Source: Holophaga foetida DSM 6591
GTDB taxonomy: Bacteria > Acidobacteriota > Holophagae > Holophagales > Holophagaceae
Direction of reading: 5' to 3'
NCBI RefSeq assembly: GCF_000242615.2
Contig: NZ_KI912268.1
Span: forward strand, 1,381,725 to 1,445,724
DNA: 64,000 bases
Shown: positions 8,302 through 17,201 of the stretch, one piece after another
How positions within the stretch are numbered: position 1 is the stretch's first letter
Layout of the letters: the number at the start of each line of letters is the position of its first letter
Notes under the pieces: model-generated
Seen by the model: the letters and a program-made list of their open reading frames with translations, nothing else
Databases searched by the model: none
Told to the model about the DNA's origin: nothing
Made by a program: the position numbers and the translations under genes

Positions 8302-9984
8302 ATGGCCGGCGAGAACAACCTGACCTCCCAGCTCCAGCGCACCCTCCAGAACATGTCCTCGACCCAGAAGGTCGTGGTGGGGGTGATTGTCCTGACCTTC
8401 GTCATCGTCTTGGCGGGCTTCGGCATCTGGGCCAGCCAGGACAAGATGGAGGTGCTGGCCTCGAACCTCCCCCCGGGGGACGCCAGCACCATCGTAGAGA
8501 ACCTGCGGAAGCAGAACATCCCCTATGACCTGAGTTCCGACCAGCGCACCGTCTATGTGCCGGAGAAGCGCGTGGGCGAACTCAAGCTCCGCTTCGCCGG
8601 TGAAGGCCTCCTGAACGGGGACAAGGTGGGCTTCGAGAAGCTGGAATCCCCCAGCCTCACGACCACGGACTTCACCCAGAAGGTCGTCCATCGCCGGGCC
8701 ATGGAGGCGGACCTCGCCAAGACCATCCGCAGTCTCCAGCAGGTCCAGGACGCCGTGGTCCATATCACACCCGGCTCCGACAGCCCCTTCGTCACCGACA
8801 AGGAAGAGGCCAAGGCCTCCGTGCTCCTCAAGCTCAAGGGAGGACGCCTGCTCCCGGAGGAGAACACCCAGGCCATCGTCAACCTGGTGGCAGGGAGCGT
8901 GGAAGGCCTGAAGGCCGATAGCGTGGTGGTGATCGATCAGTACAGCCGCATTCTCAGCCGCACGGGCCGGGACCCCATGGTGGGCGCCTCCGACTCCCAG
9001 AAGAAGGTGGCCCGGGAGGAAGAGGATCACCTGGTGCGCCGGGTGACCGAACTCCTGGAACCCGTGGTGGGCCTGGGCAAGGTGCGAGCCACCGCCCACC
9101 TGGATCTCGACTTCGACAAGGTCAAGATCAACGAGGAGCGCTTCAATCCCCAGGAGCAGGTGGAGCGCTCCGTCAACCAGAAGGAAGAGAAGATCACCAA
9201 GGGCGAAGGCGGAGCCGGGGTTCCCGGCACGGCCTCCAATGTGGCTCCCGCCACCGGGGGAGGCGGCCGCTCCGGGGTCCTGGAGAGCAGCGAAAAGAAG
9301 GAAACCACCACCAACTACGAGATCAGCAAGACCCTGCGCAGCGTCGAGCAGGCCCCGGGAACCATCAAACGGGTTTCTCTGGCGGTGATCGTGGACAACG
9401 CCACCACCTGGGAGAAGCCCGCCAAGGGCGACCCCAAGGAAAAAGTCACACCGCGCACCGCGGAAGAACTCAAGAAGATCCGGGACCAGGTGGCAGCCGC
9501 CGTGGGCATCAAGGAGGACCGCGGAGACCAGCTCACGGTGGAGAACATCCCCTTCGCCTCCATGGAGAATCCCAAAGAGGAGGCCGAGGCCCGCAAGCAG
9601 TACTGGCTTGATCAGGCCAAAGCCCTGGTGCCCTACTTGGTTCCGACCATCCTTGGGTTGGCGGTCTTTTTCCTGATCGTGCTCCCCATGCTCAAGAAAC
9701 TGTCATCGGCCATCAACCGTCCCTCCCCCCTGCGCGTCCATGCCGGAGAGGGCGACGAGGAAGGAGGACCCGTGTCCGCCAGCCGCAGAGTCACCCATAC
9801 CAAGAGCAAGGAAGAACTCGCCGCCGAGATCGAGGCGGAGCTGAACGCCGAGGGTGCCTCCAGCGCCCCCGAAGCCCAGCGGCGCCAGCTCATCAAGAAG
9901 CGCATTCAGGAAACCGCAGTGGGCGACGCCGAGACGATAGCCTCCCTGGTGCGTTCCTGGATGCTTGAAGACACCGGGAGGTAG
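8302..9984 (+). CDS. fliF: Flagellar M-ring protein FliF
   Basis: A 560-residue MS-ring protein with two membrane spans (about residues 24-45 and 442-466) bracketing a large periplasmic region. The YscJ/FliF domain lies near residues 50-225, and a Gly/Ser-rich disordered stretch near 300-330 precedes the second ring-building motif. The C-terminal cytoplasmic tail (after residue 467) is acidic and should bind FliG, whose gene follows 2 bp later. Length matches FliF (530-570). Confidence 0.97.
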   Translation: MAGENNLTSQLQRTLQNMSSTQKVVVGVIVLTFVIVLAGFGIWASQDKMEVLASNLPPGDASTIVENLRKQNIPYDLSSDQRTVYVPEKRVGELKLRFAGEGLLNGDKVGFEKLESPSLTTTDFTQKVVHRRAMEADLAKTIRSLQQVQDAVVHITPGSDSPFVTDKEEAKASVLLKLKGGRLLPEENTQAIVNLVAGSVEGLKADSVVVIDQYSRILSRTGRDPMVGASDSQKKVAREEEDHLVRRVTELLEPVVGLGKVRATAHLDLDFDKVKINEERFNPQEQVERSVNQKEEKITKGEGGAGVPGTASNVAPATGGGGRSGVLESSEKKETTTNYEISKTLRSVEQAPGTIKRVSLAVIVDNATTWEKPAKGDPKEKVTPRTAEELKKIRDQVAAAVGIKEDRGDQLTVENIPFASMENPKEEAEARKQYWLDQAKALVPYLVPTILGLAVFFLIVLPMLKKLSSAINRPSPLRVHAGEGDEEGGPVSASRRVTHTKSKEELAAEIEAELNAEGASSAPEAQRRQLIKKRIQETAVGDAETIASLVRSWMLEDTGR

Positions 9985-9986
9985 GC

Positions 9987-10991
9987 ATGGCCAAACTGAG
10001 CGGCACCCAAAAGGCTGCGATCCTGATGGTTGCCCTGGGGGACGACAGTGCCGCTGGCATCTTCAAGTACTTGGAGGAGGACGAGATCCAGTCCATCTCC
10101 AAGGAGATCGCCCTGACCAAGAATGTCCAGCCGGAGGTCGCCGACGAGGTCCTGGAAGAGTTCCACACCATGACCCTGGCCAAGAGCTACATCGCCCAGG
10201 GCGGCCTCGAATACGCCAAAAAGCTCCTCATCAAGTCCGTGGGCCCCGAAGCCGCCCGGAAGATCATCGATCGCCTCACCAAGGCCCTGGAGAGTTCCGC
10301 CGGATTCTCCAGCATCGAGCGGGCCAACCCACAGCAGCTCTCCAAGTTCATCCAGAGCGAACACCCCCAGACCATCGCCCTCATCCTGGCCCACCTCAAC
10401 GCCACCCAGGCCGGAGAGCTCATCGCCAGCCTCCCGGAGACCCTGCGGGCGGATGTGGCCATGCGCATGGCCAACCTCCAGGAGATCAGCCCCGAGGTGG
10501 TACGCCGCATCTCCCTCATCCTGGAGCAGAAACTGGAGTCCCTGGGCTCCTTCGCCACCGAGGCCTACGGCGGTGTCCGGGCCGTGGCCGAACTCTTCAA
10601 CCGCATGGACCGGTCCACGGGCCGGGTGGTGCTGGAGAAGATCGAGAACGAGAACCCCCAGCTGGCCGCCAGCATCCGGGACCTCATGTTCGTCTTCGAT
10701 GACATCCTGCTCATCGACGACCTGGGCATTGCCGAGATCCTCAAACGGGCCGACAAGAAGGTGCTCACCATCGCCCTCAAGGGCACCAGCGAAGAGCTCC
10801 GCAACCAGTTCTTCCGCAACATGTCGAGCCGAGCCGTCGAAATGATGAAGGAAGAGATGGAGTTCATGGGCCCCATCAAGCTCAAGGATGTGGAGAAGTC
10901 CCAGCACGAGATCGTGGAGATCGTCCGCCAGCTCGAAGAGGAAGGCCTCATCAGCGTGGGCGGCGGCGGAGGCGAGGACTATGTCTCGTAG
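9987..10991 (+). CDS. fliG: Flagellar motor switch protein FliG
   Basis: A 334-residue rotor protein that converts torque and sets rotation direction. The middle EHPQTIALILAHL segment (EHPQ motif) binds FliM, and the C-terminal domain has the charged torque helix (RNQFFRNMSSRAVEMMKEEM) that meets the stator. The N-terminal domain docks on FliF. A Gly run (SVGGGGGED) closes the protein. The last codons contain the fliH ATG, so the two genes are coupled. Confidence 0.97.
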   Translation: MAKLSGTQKAAILMVALGDDSAAGIFKYLEEDEIQSISKEIALTKNVQPEVADEVLEEFHTMTLAKSYIAQGGLEYAKKLLIKSVGPEAARKIIDRLTKALESSAGFSSIERANPQQLSKFIQSEHPQTIALILAHLNATQAGELIASLPETLRADVAMRMANLQEISPEVVRRISLILEQKLESLGSFATEAYGGVRAVAELFNRMDRSTGRVVLEKIENENPQLAASIRDLMFVFDDILLIDDLGIAEILKRADKKVLTIALKGTSEELRNQFFRNMSSRAVEMMKEEMEFMGPIKLKDVEKSQHEIVEIVRQLEEEGLISVGGGGGEDYVS

Positions 10992-11721
10992 CGGCCGCAT
11001 CATCACGGCCCTGCAGGCCGAGCGGAAGCAGATCGAGGCTTTCCCTTACTATGCTGCCGATTTCTCTCCGGAAACCGAGCCCGGGGATGCGGGGGATGAC
11101 ACCCCCATCGGCAGCACCCTCAGCACCCCGGAAGAAGATGCCCATCGTCTGGCCTCCGTGGACCAGATCATCCACGAAAAGCTCCAGGCCGCCGAGCAGC
11201 AGGCCCAGGACATCGCCCAGCGGGCCTACGAGGAGGGTTTCGCCTCCGGGGAGGCCGAGGGCCGCACCTTCGGAGAGAGCCAGTTCAAGGCCTACATGCA
11301 GCGCCTTGACGGGAACATGAAGGAACTCTCCGCCACCATGACCCTGCTGAACCACGCAAGCCGGGACGAAATCCTGGCCATGGCCATGGCCATGGGAGAG
11401 TACCTCGCAGGCCAGCAGATCGAGCGATCCCCCCAATCCGTAGCCCCCCTCCTGGAGGCCATCCTGGAGGCCAACCCCTTCCCCGGCCCCGAGGGGACCC
11501 AAGGTGCCATCCAGGCCTTCCTGAACCCGAAGGACCTGGAAAGCTTCAAAGCCCTGGATCCCACCATGCCGGGAATCCGGTTCCAGGAGGATCAGGAACT
11601 CAGCCGGGGAAGCCTTCGCCTGGAGGCCGCCGACGGAATTCTGGACGCAACGGTGGAGCGCCGCATGAAACGCCTGCTGGAACTGATCGAACAGTCCCGG
11701 GAAAAGGACCTCCTGTCATGA
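10981..11721 (+). CDS. fliH: Flagellar assembly protein FliH
   Basis: A 246-residue regulator of the FliI export ATPase. It shows the family's helical N-terminal stalk (EKLQAAEQQAQDIAQRAYEE followed by Gly-containing repeats GFASGEAEGR) and a C-terminal V-ATPase-E-like domain. The start at 10981 (MSRSGRIITALQAERK) overlaps fliG by 11 bases; longer upstream frames lie inside fliG and were dropped. Its stop overlaps the fliI start as ATGA. Identification rests partly on position because FliH sequences diverge. Confidence 0.88.
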   Translation: MSRSGRIITALQAERKQIEAFPYYAADFSPETEPGDAGDDTPIGSTLSTPEEDAHRLASVDQIIHEKLQAAEQQAQDIAQRAYEEGFASGEAEGRTFGESQFKAYMQRLDGNMKELSATMTLLNHASRDEILAMAMAMGEYLAGQQIERSPQSVAPLLEAILEANPFPGPEGTQGAIQAFLNPKDLESFKALDPTMPGIRFQEDQELSRGSLRLEAADGILDATVERRMKRLLELIEQSREKDLLS

Positions 11722-13052
11722 ACTTCCTCGGCCTGGTGCCCCAGATCCGCCAGCTCCCCCCCGGGGATATCCTGGGCCGCGTCTCCAAGGTCGTGGGCCT
11801 CCTGGTGGAGTCCCGGGGACCCGAGGCCGCCCTTGGGGAGCAGGTGCTCATCCACATGGGTGAGGGCAAGTCCGTAAGCGCCGAGGTGGTGGGGTTCCAG
11901 GACAGGCAAGTGCTCCTGATGCCCGTGGAGAACGCAGACGGCATCCGCCCGGGGCTCCTGGTGGAGGCCATGGGGCACCAGCCCGAACTTCCGGTCTCCC
12001 AGGCCCTCCTGGGGCGGGTCATCGACCCCCTGGGACGCCCCCTGGACGGGGGCCCGCCAATCCCCGCCGAAGCCCGCCTCCCCATCCACGGCCTGCCCCC
12101 GAACCCCATGAAGCGCCGCCTCATCAAAGAAGCCCTCTCCACCGGAGTCCGGGTCATCGACGGCCTCCTCACCCTGGGCAAGGGGCAGCGCATCGGCATC
12201 TTCGCGGGCTCCGGCGTGGGCAAGTCCACCCTCCTGGGGATGATCGCCCGCAAGACCACCGCCGACATCAACGTCATCATCCTGGTGGGGGAGCGGGGCC
12301 GCGAGCTGCGGGAGTTCATCGAAAACGATCTGGGGCCCGAGGGCCTCAAGCGCAGCGTGGTGGTGGTGGCCACCAGTGACCAGGCACCCCTCCTGCGCCT
12401 CCGGGCCGCCCTGGCAGGCACCGCAGTGGCCGAGCACTTCATGCGCCAGGGGCAGGATGTACTCATCATGATGGACAGCGTCACCCGCTTCGCCATGGCC
12501 CAGCGGGAAGTGGGCCTCTCCGCCGGGGAGCCCCCCTCCAGCCGGGGCTACACGCCTTCCGTCTTCGCCCTCCTGCCCCGGCTCATGGAACGGGCTGGCA
12601 ACTTCGAAGGCATGGGCTCCATCACCGGCATCTACACGGTATTGGTGGAGGGCGACGATATGAACGAGCCCATCTCCGATGCCGTGCGGGGCATCCTGGA
12701 CGGCCACGTCATCCTCTCCCGCAAGCTGGCCGCCAAGAACCACTACCCCGCCATCGATGTCCTGGGCAGCATCTCCCGTCTATTCAGCACCCTGGCCATC
12801 CCCGAGCAGAAGCAGCTCTCCGCCAAGCTCCGGGATCTCATGGCCACCTATGCCGACGCCGAGGACCTCATCCAGATCGGCGCCTACAACAAGGGCTCCA
12901 GCCCCCAGATCGACCAGGCCATCCAGTTCCAGCCTGCCATCCAGGCCTTCCTGCGCCAGGCCGTGGCCGAGGACAGCAGCTACCGCCAGACCCAGCTCGC
13001 CATGGGACAGATCTTCGGCATCGACCTGGCCCCCTTCCTGAAGCAGAACTGA
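11718..13052 (+). CDS. fliI: Flagellum-specific ATPase FliI
   Basis: A 444-residue F1-beta-like ATPase of the flagellar export gate. Walker A reads GSGVGKSTLLG, followed by ILVGERGRELREFIENDLG and Walker B VLIMMDSVTRFAMAQREVGL, with the FliI/SctN marker GEPPSSRGYTPSVFALLPRL. Length and motif order are normal. It is coupled to fliH by a 4-base overlap and followed after 1 bp by fliJ. Confidence 0.97.
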   Translation: MNFLGLVPQIRQLPPGDILGRVSKVVGLLVESRGPEAALGEQVLIHMGEGKSVSAEVVGFQDRQVLLMPVENADGIRPGLLVEAMGHQPELPVSQALLGRVIDPLGRPLDGGPPIPAEARLPIHGLPPNPMKRRLIKEALSTGVRVIDGLLTLGKGQRIGIFAGSGVGKSTLLGMIARKTTADINVIILVGERGRELREFIENDLGPEGLKRSVVVVATSDQAPLLRLRAALAGTAVAEHFMRQGQDVLIMMDSVTRFAMAQREVGLSAGEPPSSRGYTPSVFALLPRLMERAGNFEGMGSITGIYTVLVEGDDMNEPISDAVRGILDGHVILSRKLAAKNHYPAIDVLGSISRLFSTLAIPEQKQLSAKLRDLMATYADAEDLIQIGAYNKGSSPQIDQAIQFQPAIQAFLRQAVAEDSSYRQTQLAMGQIFGIDLAPFLKQN

Positions 13053-13053
13053 C

Positions 13054-13536
13054 ATGGCCACCCGTTTCCGCTTCCGCCTGGAAGCCCTCCTCAAGCTCCG
13101 GAAATCCCTGGAGGAGGAGGCCCAGCGCAAGCTCGGGCGGGAGATGGCCCTCCTGCGGGAGATTGAAAAGCACATCGCAGGCATGCAGGCCGAACATGGC
13201 CGGACCCTGGACACCCGCCGGGCACCCCAGGGAGGCGTCGTGGACCTGGAGCACTGGCGGGCCATCGAGCGGTACCTGGTGGCGCTGGAGCGGCGCATCC
13301 AGGCATCCCAGGCCGAGCGGCATGAAGCCGAGCAGCGGGTCCACCAGGCCCGCAAGGCCCTCACCGAAGCGCACCAGGCCCATCTCACCCTGTTGCGTCT
13401 GAAGGAGCGGCGCCAGGAGGCCCACAACCTTGAGGCCCTTCACGAAGAGATCCGCAATCTCGACGAGATCGCCGTGCTGCGCCACCGATTCAATACCCAA
13501 CTCCAGTCCCTCTCCCCCACGGAGGTGAACCCATGA
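13054..13536 (+). CDS. fliJ: Flagellar export protein FliJ
   Basis: A 160-residue, almost wholly helical protein (RFRFRLEALLKLRKSLEEEA onward) with the coiled-coil character of FliJ, the central stalk that links the FliI ring to FlhA. Sequence signal for this family is weak, so the call depends on length, coiled coil and position right after fliI. It overlaps the next gene by four bases (ATGA). Confidence 0.88.
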   Translation: MATRFRFRLEALLKLRKSLEEEAQRKLGREMALLREIEKHIAGMQAEHGRTLDTRRAPQGGVVDLEHWRAIERYLVALERRIQASQAERHEAEQRVHQARKALTEAHQAHLTLLRLKERRQEAHNLEALHEEIRNLDEIAVLRHRFNTQLQSLSPTEVNP

Positions 13537-14069
13537 ACCTGCGACCCGTTCCCTGGATCGTTGCCCCCGTCGCACTCAGCGTTGGCGTCCTCTGGCTATC
13601 GGCCCAGGAGAAGAAAGTCCCCGAGGGCGTCAAGGTTCCGGAACTGGCCGAGAAGCTCCAGGCCAGGGAGAAGGATCTGGGCCAGAAGGAGGCCCAGCTC
13701 CGGGAACTGGAACAGCGCCTGGCCACCCTCCAGGGCACCCTGGACAAGGATCGGAACGAGCTCCAGGGCCGGGAGAAGGCCGTCCAGGAGGCCCTGGCCA
13801 AGCTTGAGAGCCTGAGGCTGCGCCCCCCCGTCGACCCCCAGCTCGTGCGCACCACCGAGGCCATGGACCCCGTGGCCGGAGCCAAATCCATCAAGGAGAT
13901 GGCCGCCATCAACATAGAACTGACCACGGGCCTCCTCGGCGCCATGACCCCCAAGAAGGCCGCCAAGCTCATGGATCAGGTCGCCCTCCTGGATGCCCCC
14001 CTGGCGGGCAAGCTGATGGAGCGGGTCGGCAAGAGCCGGGCGCTGGACCCCGCGAAGGGAAAGGCCTGA
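13533..14069 (+). CDS. MotE-like flagellar protein (MgtE_N-type domain)
   Basis: A 178-residue protein with an N-terminal signal/anchor (about residues 7-25), a coiled coil (residues 35-95, rich in Glu/Lys/Leu/Gln) and a C-terminal MgtE-N-like helical domain (IELTTGLLGAMTPKKAAKLM and LAGKLMERVGK). This layout matches MotE and FlbB-type proteins, periplasmic chaperones or scaffolds for the stator, often found just after fliJ. It closes the first flagellar transcription block; repeat element A follows. Confidence 0.78.
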   Translation: MNLRPVPWIVAPVALSVGVLWLSAQEKKVPEGVKVPELAEKLQAREKDLGQKEAQLRELEQRLATLQGTLDKDRNELQGREKAVQEALAKLESLRLRPPVDPQLVRTTEAMDPVAGAKSIKEMAAINIELTTGLLGAMTPKKAAKLMDQVALLDAPLAGKLMERVGKSRALDPAKGKA

Positions 14070-14175
14070 TCGCTTCATTCCGTGAGAAGCAATAGCGGTT
14101 TCGTATGAAAAGCATGTAGGCCAGGGAAACACAGGCGCGGAGCTGCGCACCTCAGGGAAAGAAATCGGGAGCTTC

Positions 14176-14543
14176 GTTCAGGCCTCCGCCATGGAATAGG
14201 AACGACTAAAAAAAGCAGAATCAGCCGCGGATAAATTGGATAAACGCGGATGAAGAAATGGCCTATGGGCGGGGCACCTGGGCCTGCCCCGCAACGCGGG
14301 GGCGGACGGCAAAGCCTCCCTATTCCTTGCTGAGCCAGCCCCAGGTGCCCTGGTGGACTTCTTTGAGCCGGATGCATCCTACGCATCTGAGGCTGAAACA
14401 GCCTTTGCTTTTCCTGGAACGGGGAAATCAAGCTTCGCAACACCGATAACCAGGGCGTCCGTTATCCGCGTGCATCCAATTTATCCGCGGCCAATAGGCT
14501 TTTCTCCTCGGGCAAATCGCGATCCGCGGCTCTCGAACTGAAC
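14176..14543. repeat. Structured intergenic element, copy A (core hairpin partly deleted)
   Basis: This fills most of the 676-bp gap between the motE-like gene and fliK. The ends are GTTCAG (14176) and CTGAAC (14538-14543). Inside are the inverted pair of GCGGATAAATTGGATAAACG (near 14227) and its counterpart ATCCAATTTATCCGCGG (near 14475). The outer stem GGGCACCTGGG/CCCAGGTGCCC (14272-14282 with 14340-14350) and the small CCCCGC hairpin remain, but the left arm of the long hairpin is missing and only its right arm (near 14315-14335) survives. A stray end fragment (GAAAAGCATGTAGGCC, 14107-14122) lies upstream. Confidence 0.85.
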
Positions 14544-14702
14544 GGCTGCCAGATTTTCCTGGCATGAAGGAAGGCACCGCGGTTCACCAGGACACTCAGG
14601 CTTGGTTCCTGGTCCATGTTCTCTATCCCGTCCATCCTTCTCGTCCCAGCTGATTCCTTGCTTTTCGTGGCGTTCACACGGCACATCTCGCCCATCCGTT
14701 CC

Positions 14703-14716
14703 GGCACGAGCCCTGC
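14703..14716 (+). promoter_or_regulatory. Sigma-54 (RpoN)-type promoter of fliK operon
   Basis: GGCACGAGCCCTGC differs from the flgB site at one base and keeps GG-N10-GC. The predicted start is near 14728, 18 bp before the fliK ATG and just before its AGGGAGG ribosome site. It lies downstream of element A, so fliK-flgD-flgE need no read-through across the element. Confidence 0.75.
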
Positions 14717-14745
14717 CACCCCCTTCCCATCAAAGGGAGGCAGGC

Positions 14746-16491
14746 ATGATCCAACCCGTCAAGCTGGACAGTCCCATGGTCTCCCGGGACCTTTCCCAGG
14801 GAGACACCGGGAATGGAGGATTCTCCAGCATGCTGGCCAGTCTGGTAGAGCCAGAAGCCAGCCAGTCCAAGACTCGGGTGGCCCCCCCCCAGAAGCGGGC
14901 CGAAGCCCCCGTGCAGAAGGAGCAGCCCCAGGAGGCTCCCAGGGCGGAAGCCCCAAGCCCCGAGCGCCCCCAGGCCCCGGAGAAGGAACAGACGCCCCAG
15001 ACCACCTCCGAGGAGCCGGCCCCCCCCACAGGGCAGAAGCCCCCCAGCAAGACATCCAAGCCCCGTGGCGCCGAAAAGCAGCCTGCAGAGAAAACCGCTG
15101 ATAAAACCGCGGACCAGGCAGAGCCCGCAGGCCAGACGGTCACTGGAATCCAGGTTCCTGTCGCAGCAGCCCCCGTCCCGACCGAATTCCCGAAACCCCT
15201 CGCCAACGGTGAGGCAGCCCCGGAGCCGGAAACAGTGGCAACGCCCCTTGCGATGGCCCCACTGGTCCCCCCCCCCCTATTCAGCACCCCGGAAGCGGTC
15301 CCCCCCCAGAGCACCCCCCTTTCGGAGCAGAAGGCCGAGGTTGCAGGTGAGCAGACCCCGGTGGAACAGCCGATGGCGACCCCCATCCCGCTCGAAGAGC
15401 TCACCCGGGTCCAGGTCCCCGCCGCACCGATGCCAAGCCAGGCGCCCCAGGAGGAATCCGTAGCCTCCCCGGAAACGGAAGCGCTTCCCTCCGAAGTCCA
15501 GGCCGCTCGAACTCCGACTCCGCTTGTATTCCCCCAGGCCCTGCCCAGCCCCAAGGCCACCCCCGAACAGGGAACACCGATCCAGGAGAAGGACGCCCCG
15601 GAAAAGACCACAGACGATACCCAGGAGCCCCTGTCCAGGAAGCTGGCCCCCTCGGTTTCCACCGAAGCCACCAGGGAACCCCTCAAGAAGCCCCATCAGG
15701 CAAATTCGACCCAGGAAGCGCCCACGACCCAGACAGCCGAGGCAGCCCTGGGCCTGAAGCCCCCGAGTCCCAAACCCGCCTTGACCGAATTCCTGAGCCG
15801 CCCGGCCCCGGCCATGGAGACCCCCAGCGTGGTCCAGGCCATCCAGGAGGCAAGGAACTCCAGTACAACCCCCTCGGCGATACCGACCGCCCCACTCCCC
15901 GGAATGGAATCCTCCCAAGGCTCCGACCTGTTCCAGGGCAGAGAATTCCATGGCGGCCAAGGGACCCAGGCCCCCCCCCAGGCCAACCCCACAGGAAACA
16001 TCTCCACGGGCTTCACGCTGAACGCTCCTGTAGCGGCCCAGGCCAAGGCAACCGTCCCGGAGGTCGCGGCCACCAGGCCATCCCTTCCCATGGAACAGAT
16101 GGAGGGCACCGTCCGCTGGGTCCTGAAGAACCAGCAGAACTCCGCAGAACTGCAGCTCCGCCCAGAATCCCTGGGCAAAGTGAGCATCCAGCTCAAGGTA
16201 GAGGGCAACCAGGTCCATGCCAAGGTCTGGGCCAGTGAACCCAGCACCGTCCCTCTCCTGGAGAGCCACCGGGGCATGCTGGAGACCTCCCTCCGGGAGC
16301 AGGGCCTTTCGCTGGGCAGCTTTGACCTTCACCAAGGCCAGGGCTCTCCCCGCCACCCAACGGAACAGAGCACTGGGCAGGCATCCTTCGCCGGTCCAGT
16401 AATGGACTTCCCCCGGGAGCCCTCCGTGGAAAGCCCCGCACCCAGCTTGTCTGGCGTATTCGGGAAGCGTCGCGTTGAAGTCCTCGCCTGA
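14746..16491 (+). CDS. fliK: Flagellar hook-length control protein FliK
   Basis: A 581-residue protein with a very long Pro/Ala/Glu/Gln-rich, probably unstructured ruler region (about residues 30-440) and the conserved C-terminal Flg_hook domain (from GTVRWVLKNQQNSAELQLRP, through LGKVSIQLKVEGNQVHAKVW). FliK measures the hook and switches export specificity. The ATG at 14746 follows AGGGAGG at good spacing; the longer open frame upstream crosses the promoter. The gene carries several poly-C runs (9, 11, 8 and 9 C at 14882, 15267, 15300 and 15971), which are slippage-prone. Confidence 0.92.
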   Translation: MIQPVKLDSPMVSRDLSQGDTGNGGFSSMLASLVEPEASQSKTRVAPPQKRAEAPVQKEQPQEAPRAEAPSPERPQAPEKEQTPQTTSEEPAPPTGQKPPSKTSKPRGAEKQPAEKTADKTADQAEPAGQTVTGIQVPVAAAPVPTEFPKPLANGEAAPEPETVATPLAMAPLVPPPLFSTPEAVPPQSTPLSEQKAEVAGEQTPVEQPMATPIPLEELTRVQVPAAPMPSQAPQEESVASPETEALPSEVQAARTPTPLVFPQALPSPKATPEQGTPIQEKDAPEKTTDDTQEPLSRKLAPSVSTEATREPLKKPHQANSTQEAPTTQTAEAALGLKPPSPKPALTEFLSRPAPAMETPSVVQAIQEARNSSTTPSAIPTAPLPGMESSQGSDLFQGREFHGGQGTQAPPQANPTGNISTGFTLNAPVAAQAKATVPEVAATRPSLPMEQMEGTVRWVLKNQQNSAELQLRPESLGKVSIQLKVEGNQVHAKVWASEPSTVPLLESHRGMLETSLREQGLSLGSFDLHQGQGSPRHPTEQSTGQASFAGPVMDFPREPSVESPAPSLSGVFGKRRVEVLA

Positions 16492-16493
16492 TT

Positions 16494-16507
16494 GGCACGA
16501 TCCCTGT
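16494..16507 (+). promoter_or_regulatory. Degenerate sigma-54-like site before flgD
   Basis: GGCACGATCCCTGT shares 12 of 14 bases with the flgB site and 12 of 14 with the fliK site, but the -12 GC is GT. It lies 23 bp before the flgD ATG, just after the fliK stop. It may be a weak or dead promoter. Confidence 0.4.
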
Positions 16508-16529
16508 TTACCACCGCCTGGAGAATCCC

Positions 16530-17189
16530 ATGGATAGCGGCCTAGTCACATCCAGCACCTCGACCGCCGGCACAACCGGCACATCCACCACCATCAAGAA
16601 GGAACTGGACAAGGATGCCTTCCTCCAGCTTCTGGTGGCCCAGTTGCAGAACCAGGACCCCACCCAGGCCCAGGATCCCAACCAGATGGTCCAGCAGATG
16701 ACCAGTTTCTCCGCCCTTGAGCAGGCCCAGAACACCAATACGCTCCTCAAGGCCATGCAGGTCCAGAACCAGACCATGCTGCAGACCCAGGCGGTGGGCC
16801 TGGTGGGCAAGATGGTGGAGGCCACCACGTCCCAGTTCGACCTGAGCAGCGGCTCCTCTTCCATGAAGCTGAACCTGGACAGCCAGGCCGATGTCAAGAT
16901 CCTCATCAAGGACGCCAAGGGCAACACCGTGGCCACCCTCGACAAGGGCAACATGACGAGCGGGTCCCACAGCGTCAATTGGGATGGCAAGGATGCCACC
17001 GGCAAAGCCCTTCCCGACGGCACCTACACCGCGAGCGTTTCCGCCAAGAATGCCAGCGGGGCTGATGTCACCTCGACCCTGAGCACCAAGGTGAAAGTCG
17101 ATTCCGTGTTCTTCAACGATGGCGCAGCCTACATCGTGGCTGGCGGCAAGCAGATCGCTCTTTCCGATGTCACCCAGATCTACGCATAA
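16530..17189 (+). CDS. flgD: Flagellar hook assembly (capping) protein FlgD
   Basis: A 219-residue hook cap. The N-terminal export and interaction segment LDKDAFLQLLVAQLQNQDPT is the FlgD signature, followed by a FlgD Tudor/FnIII-like region (TVATLDKGNMTSGSHSVNWD, then DGTYTASVSA). It is needed to polymerise FlgE, whose gene follows 12 bp later. A Ser/Thr-rich N-terminus (residues 5-20) is typical of secreted flagellar proteins. Confidence 0.95.
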   Translation: MDSGLVTSSTSTAGTTGTSTTIKKELDKDAFLQLLVAQLQNQDPTQAQDPNQMVQQMTSFSALEQAQNTNTLLKAMQVQNQTMLQTQAVGLVGKMVEATTSQFDLSSGSSSMKLNLDSQADVKILIKDAKGNTVATLDKGNMTSGSHSVNWDGKDATGKALPDGTYTASVSAKNASGADVTSTLSTKVKVDSVFFNDGAAYIVAGGKQIALSDVTQIYA

Positions 17190-17201
17190 GCGGAGGCAAC
17201 C

